A stretch of 14,143 nucleotides of DNA from NCBI GenBank assembly GCA_027576995.1, contig JANBQC010000256.1, forward strand, positions 23,445-37,587, written 5' to 3'. A model generated the notes under the pieces. It saw only the letters and a program-made list of their open reading frames with translations. It made no database searches and was not told where the DNA came from. The stretch comes from Dimargaris cristalligena. Its lineage: Eukaryota > Kickxellomycota > Dimargaritomycetes > Dimargaritales > Dimargaritaceae. The number at the start of each line of letters is the position of its first letter. Position 1 is the first letter of the stretch. This document shows positions 9,623 through 14,143 of this stretch, piece by piece. The position numbers and the translations under genes were made by a program.

Positions 9623-12600
9623 CTAGTACCAAGGATGATAACTCAGCTGAAGCATAATCGAGCCACGCGGGGCATCCTTAAGTCGGAGTTTAATAACGCT
9701 CTCAGCATTAGGGCTATAGTGGCCACCGTTCGGGTCGCTACTAGTATCGGCCCGACTGTTACCCGCGGTCGACGGGGCATTGGCTGGCGCCGCCGAAGTA
9801 TCCAGCTGGTCCCGGCTCTTCAGGGCATCCAAAAGAGCGCTACTCAGTTCCAATTCAGCCCGACCTAGGTACTCATCCGTATCGTTCTGCGGATCCTCAC
9901 TCATGACGGTGATCACCAGGGTAGGTGTGGCACTGACCTTGGCCAGGCCTTCCACTGAGGACGACATGGGCGTATCCACGCCCACCTGGCTGCTGTATTT
10001 GCTATTGCTGGTGGGTATCCGGGCCAGCCCAGTGGAGGAGATGCTGTCATTGGAGCGCAGCATGCTGGTGGGTTTGCGTTCCAGGGGGCGAGCGGGATGA
10101 TACACGGCGTTAACCCGGGCACGATTATCGGCCATGAGTTGATTAAAGTGGGGGTTGCTCTGGTGGGTCAGGCAGAACACCATGGATTCCTGCCAACGCG
10201 GGCGCCGGGTGCGGTAAATGGTGCGGGTCTTTTGGTTCTGTTCGCGCTTAGGGCCGAAGGTCGAGGAGGAGGACGTGGACGTGGAGGCGGTTGACGAGGT
10301 AGAGGAGGCCATACGAGCGGGGGATTTGGGGGGAATGGGTGGTGGTAGGGATTTACCGCCTGTCAAACCCATGGCTTGTCGACGCCGGGTACCAGGGTTA
10401 GCCCATTCAAAGCGGGAGCTAATCTCCTTAACACTGGGGGTCTTAGTCAGAGCCGGGGGTGAACTCCGGTTTGAACCACTGGAGAAGGTTTGCGACGGCA
10501 AGAAATGGGTAGGTATCTCGGTGGCGGCACGACTCATGGCCATTCCTGCTGAGGGTAAAGGCTCGGCTGCCTGTAGCCCGCCACTGTTATTACTCATGAT
10601 CGAAGGCAGGCGCATATTGGGGAACCAGCTCGACTTTCGACTGAGAGGTGCGTTAGCCGGCACAGGGGGGATAAGGGCAGGACTAGGCATGGATGAGGTG
10701 GGCGAAGCCATAGGCTCGTTCCTTAGATCGAACTTGGCGCTGCATAGAGACACTATACAATACGGATTGAGGTGGGAAATGGACGATGTACCCTCGTCAG
10801 CGGGATCCACGATATCGGACCGCTGCTTGTCGGGATCGAGACTCATTAGCCCGTCCGCTTCCAGAACAACCACCCGCAGAGTACCCCTAGTATGAACCGC
10901 AGTGAGCAAAGCCTCGCTGAGCTTCAATAAGGTACGGGACCGGGTAACCGGACCAGAGGGACCAGCAGCAGCGGCTGTCGGGATGGCCTTCGTGGAAGGA
11001 TGGGCCGTTCTTGGGATAGCTCGGTGGGTCGAGGTCCCGGCAAAGCTATCCAAGTTGGTGTCAATGCGGAGTGCGTGGCTCATGGCCGGACTAACCACAG
11101 TACTTGCGGCCGTGGGAATGGGAATGGGGCCCGCGGCCGAGCCCTGACAGTCATCGACGCCTGGCGCTGGTAACCGCTGGGTCTTCATTGGCGGACAGGG
11201 AGCTGGAACGGGCATGGGTGGAAGGCACTGGGGCTTATCGGCTTCGGTGGCACGGGCCGATGGTTGCAGAGATAGATAGCGTCTACGGAAGTCTTTGGTC
11301 TTTTTGCGTACCGAGTACAAAGTACCTTCAGAGGAGCGGCGGGGTGAACTCACCGGTTCAGCCGAACTAAACGGACCGGCGGCCTCCTGGTCGCCCAACT
11401 CGGTGTGGAGAATCGTAGGTGACGCTTCACTAGGAGCGGAGTCCGACTCGGGTAGCAATGGGGCGGATGGTTCCAATTCCGTGGTGGTGGGGGAGGGAGG
11501 GGGCATAACCGAGACTAGCATCAACCGCCGACCGGATTTGGGTGACGGGACCTTGGGCTCATAGTAATTACCAGATTGGGTAGGATCGAGGGACTCAAGT
11601 CGCGGAGGAATGACATAATTGGACGGTAGGCTGGGATCGGCGTCTGACGAATGGTGGGAGCAGTCGTCAGCACCGCTGAGCTCACTCCCGGACTCGGTCT
11701 TGGAGGGCGAGGGGGCCGCTGAATCAACCGGGTTGTTACTGACTGCACTCACAAAGGAAGCAGAGTTAAAGTCTGACCCCAAAGACAACTTGGAAATCTG
11801 ACGTTTAGACTGGCCTGCAAGGGGTACAGTCAGGGTATCCGCTGGCACGGGGCTCGGCGGAACGGACAGGGCTGCGGGCTCGGTAACAGGGGCCGCTGCG
11901 GAAATGGGGGCTACGGATTCGAAGAAGGATAAAATAGAGCTCCGGCGGTTGGCGGGATCAGAGCCGGAAGCACTCGTCGATTTTTGAGTGCGGAATCGGC
12001 GACTAGTCCACGAGGGCAAGGCCAGGGAGGTGCGGGCACCCGCTGATACGGTCGCTGACCCCAACGATAAACTAGCCCGGGGTGGTACCGGGTCTCCAGA
12101 GGGTGTCACCACTTTGGTTGTTACACATGTCGGTGAATTGGTGGTCACCATAAGCACGGACGAGCGGTTGGAGAGGGGTGGGGAAGGGGATCGGCCGCTC
12201 CGGGGGCTTGTCCGAGTAGGTGGGCTACGGGCCCGAGTGGTGGAATTCCGGCGACGCATCGAATTGCGACGACCCACCACAGTTGACGGACGCTGCTTCC
12301 GCTTGGCTTGGGCTTCCACGCGATAGTGCACTTGACAAGTGGCCGAGATATCCGCCATCCACTTCCGGGCCAGAGAGCGGTCAGGAGCCTCGAGAAGCAG
12401 AACTTCGCCCGAGCCTACATCAACCAATTCAAAGAAACGGGCGGGTTCGGTCATGAAAGGTTTGGGTTCGACGGGGCGCACCATGATGTTATTGGTGGAC
12501 CAAGGCTACAAAGGGAAACATAATGGAGTTAGGGCAGTGGCGGAATGTAAGGGGGCGTTATTAACCATTGTTAAATCGGGCTGGAGCAGGGGATGGGGAA

Positions 12601-14143
12601 TGCTATTACATAGTATATCGGCATTATATTGTCGTATGGGACGGTTCTTGCGGGACAGGGTTGGCTAGTCGGAGATGGACCGAATAAAGGTCTGTCCTAA
12701 ATAGGATGGGCCAAAGCCGGTATCAAAGCATCGATTATTTCTATTCCCGATGGCCAAGGCCGTCTAGGGCGGAGAGGTTTTGACCTCTTTTGATGTAGGA
12801 ATAATGACAATGTGCCGGTGGGTAGACAATAACACAAGCCCGTAACAATGAGTTAAAACTATACTTACCTGACGATACAATTCTTTACGACCTTCGGTAA
12901 AGATGGAGCGGGGAATTTTGACCAGTAAAAGTACGTCATTGAAAAGATGGAAAATCAGTTTACGATTGCCCTTCCACTTGGTGACGGTACCCTCAATCAC
13001 AAAGTGACGTTTGCCAAGCAACGGGTGCTCGGCGAAGGGATCCCAGGTGACTCCAAAGCTTCCAAAGTCAACGGTGTCACGGATTTCTAGGCATTTGTCG
13101 AGGTCCTCCTGCACGCGCGTGATTTCGTTGGCCTTTTCGGTAAGTCCAGACATCATATCGGCCGCCAGCCGGAGCTGAAAGTGATCGGGGTGGTTCGGCT
13201 TGGTGTAATGCAGAATCTTTTTGAGCAGCATGGGGTAGCGGCTGATGCGTTGTGTGGGTTGAAGTAGAAAGCTGGAGAGGGGCAGGCGCCCGCAACGGGG
13301 ATTCTCGTTGGCCTTGAGCAGAAAGCGGGATAAACGCTCGTCCGCGGTGGTTCGGGCCATGAGCCGTTTGATGGCCTTGGAGTGGTTGGCATTGTAGTCG
13401 ACGTAGCAGTCGAAATTCTGGGAGAGGCTCATGAAGATTTCACCAATGCAAGTCGGTTTGCCCGTCACGAACTCCTGTTCCACCTGGAGCTCGATCATAC
13501 TTATAAGCTGGGCGCTGCAGAGCATTAGCGACTCGAGATTGCAGAAGATAATGGTCATTTCCGACTCCTTCAGCATGTAGCTCATGGGGACGTAGAATAC
13601 TTCCAATACGACATTGAGGTTTTTGAGGTAAGTACGCTCGGTTTCTAGAAGTTCCCGGATGGAATTTTCACGGGCGCCCTCCCGTTTCATACTAGCATTG
13701 CGTAGGAGAACACAGGGGTCTCCACTGGTGGACGACGAGGTGACAGAGGCGGCGGTGGGACCCAGGGTCTCGGTGCTGGTAGATTTCTTGAGCACGGGTA
13801 CAAGGGGCAGGCCCGCATCGTTGAGCATATCGGAGTCGCCGTTGCTAACGGACCGGTTGCGACCGGGCGAGGGGACGCGTGACAGTGCGTTCAGGTGAAG
13901 AGCGGACCGTGTGAGAATCTCGAGTGGGGGTGCGGAGGGTTCCGGGGGGAATTCTAGCGAAGGTGCATCCATGCCAGTGGGGGTGGAGTAGAAGCTGCTG
14001 GAGGTGGGGCTGGGTTCGCCATCGGGATGGCATGAACGACTGAGGCGGTGTTCCAAGTGACGGGGAATGGTCAAGTCGGGGACACTGTATGCGGACTCCT
14101 CCGGCGACAGGTAGGAGGCAAAGCGAAAGTGGGCGGGACGGGG
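9623..14143 (-). CDS. RhoGEF with DH-PH-C2 architecture, two exons in window, N-terminus cut by window edge
   Basis: Joined exons 14143-12869 and 12505-9623 give 1385 visible residues ending HPWY then TAG (9625-9623). The frame stays open to the window end, so the true start is outside. A DH domain at ~160-346 has the first conserved helix (RELLETERTYLKNL) and the hallmark SFLLQPTQRISRYPMLLKKI. A PH domain follows at ~379-481 (EGTVTKWKGNRK, LFNDVLLLVK, C-terminal helix with the conserved Trp at 474); its strands are completed only after splicing. Residues ~482-960 are Ser/Pro-rich and disordered-looking, with RRNS-type basic motifs and Pro clusters. A C2-like domain runs from ~966 to the end (TLRVVVLEADGL, NPYCIVSL, RRPRWQESMVF, LVITVMSEDPQNDTDEYLG), broken by two low-complexity loops. 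The DH-PH pair exchanges GDP for GTP on Rho-family GTPases at the plasma membrane. The C2 part may add lipid or Ca2+ binding, which is inferred. The Rho target cannot be named. Confidence 0.9.
12506..12868 (-). other. Spliceosomal intron (363 bp) inside the PH domain of the RhoGEF gene
   Basis: On the minus strand the upstream exon ends CAG and the intron opens GTAAGTAT. A CTAAC branch-site match lies at 12532-12528, about 23 nt before the acceptor TTTGTAG. The intron is phase 0, joining ELYRQ to PWSTNNIMVRPV. Splicing restores a continuous PH fold: the first exon holds the early strands and the second holds the remaining strands and the C-terminal helix with its Trp. Reading into the intron gives 34 extra residues and then a stop at 12766-12764. 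The next exon has an ATG at 12484, but this is internal, not a separate gene start. A small extra exon inside the intron is not excluded, but none is needed. Confidence 0.88.

Noticed and set aside
10218..10895. 225-codon plus-strand open frame opposite the RhoGEF exon
   Set aside because: It is a shadow of the Ser/Pro-rich coding strand. The minus-strand frame carries C2-like motifs, and this frame has no recognisable domain.
12482..12484. ATG at 12484 as the start of an independent 953-residue protein
   Set aside because: The frame is open upstream to a good acceptor, and the first ~50 residues are the second half of a PH domain. It is an internal Met.
12764..12868. In-frame extension of RhoGEF exon 1 into the intron, read as the end of a separate 436-residue protein
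   Set aside because: The extension starts exactly at a GTAAGTAT donor and destroys the PH domain. Splicing to 12505 restores it.
14072..14074. TTG at 14074 as start of the RhoGEF
   Set aside because: The frame is open for 23 more codons to the window edge, and nuclear fungal genes rarely start at TTG. The true start is outside.

Overview
The window looks like nuclear DNA of a filamentous or early-diverging fungus. The evidence is a fungal-type CSC1/PHM7 osmosensitive channel, a Dbl-family Rho exchange factor, and a spliceosomal intron with a GTAAGT donor, a CTAAC branch site and a TAG acceptor. The coding DNA is GC-rich with long uninterrupted exons, and the spacer is AT-richer and carries microsatellites. 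Assignment to fungi is fairly secure. Placement within them (perhaps Zoopagomycota or Mucoromycota) is a guess.

Layout: both recognisable genes are on the minus strand, and each is cut by a window edge. Positions 1-5382 hold the first 1794 codons of a very long CSC1/RSN1-type channel, with no stop before position 1. Positions 5383-9622 are a 4.2-kb spacer with its upstream leader or promoter, several dinucleotide to pentanucleotide repeats, and no convincing gene on either strand. Positions 9623-14143 hold the 3' part of a RhoGEF gene in two exons (14143-12869 and 12505-9623) separated by a 363-bp intron. They encode 1385 visible residues arranged as Ser-rich N-region, DH domain, PH domain (split by the intron), Ser/Pro-rich linker, and a C-terminal C2-like domain interrupted by low-complexity loops. 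The start of the RhoGEF lies beyond position 14143.

How they may relate: in fungi, RhoGEFs load Rho GTPases at the plasma membrane to control polarity and cell-wall synthesis, and CSC1-family proteins are hyperosmolality-gated, Ca2+-permeable channels. Both therefore plausibly act at the cell surface. Nothing in the sequence shows shared regulation or interaction; they are simply adjacent in tandem orientation.

The main points of interest are the roughly 800-residue low-complexity insertion between the channel core and its C-terminal domain, a short structured-looking island inside that insertion, and the intersectin-like DH-PH-C2 order of the RhoGEF. I found no evidence of a mobile element, CRISPR array, tRNA or rRNA, or any clearly novel multi-gene system.
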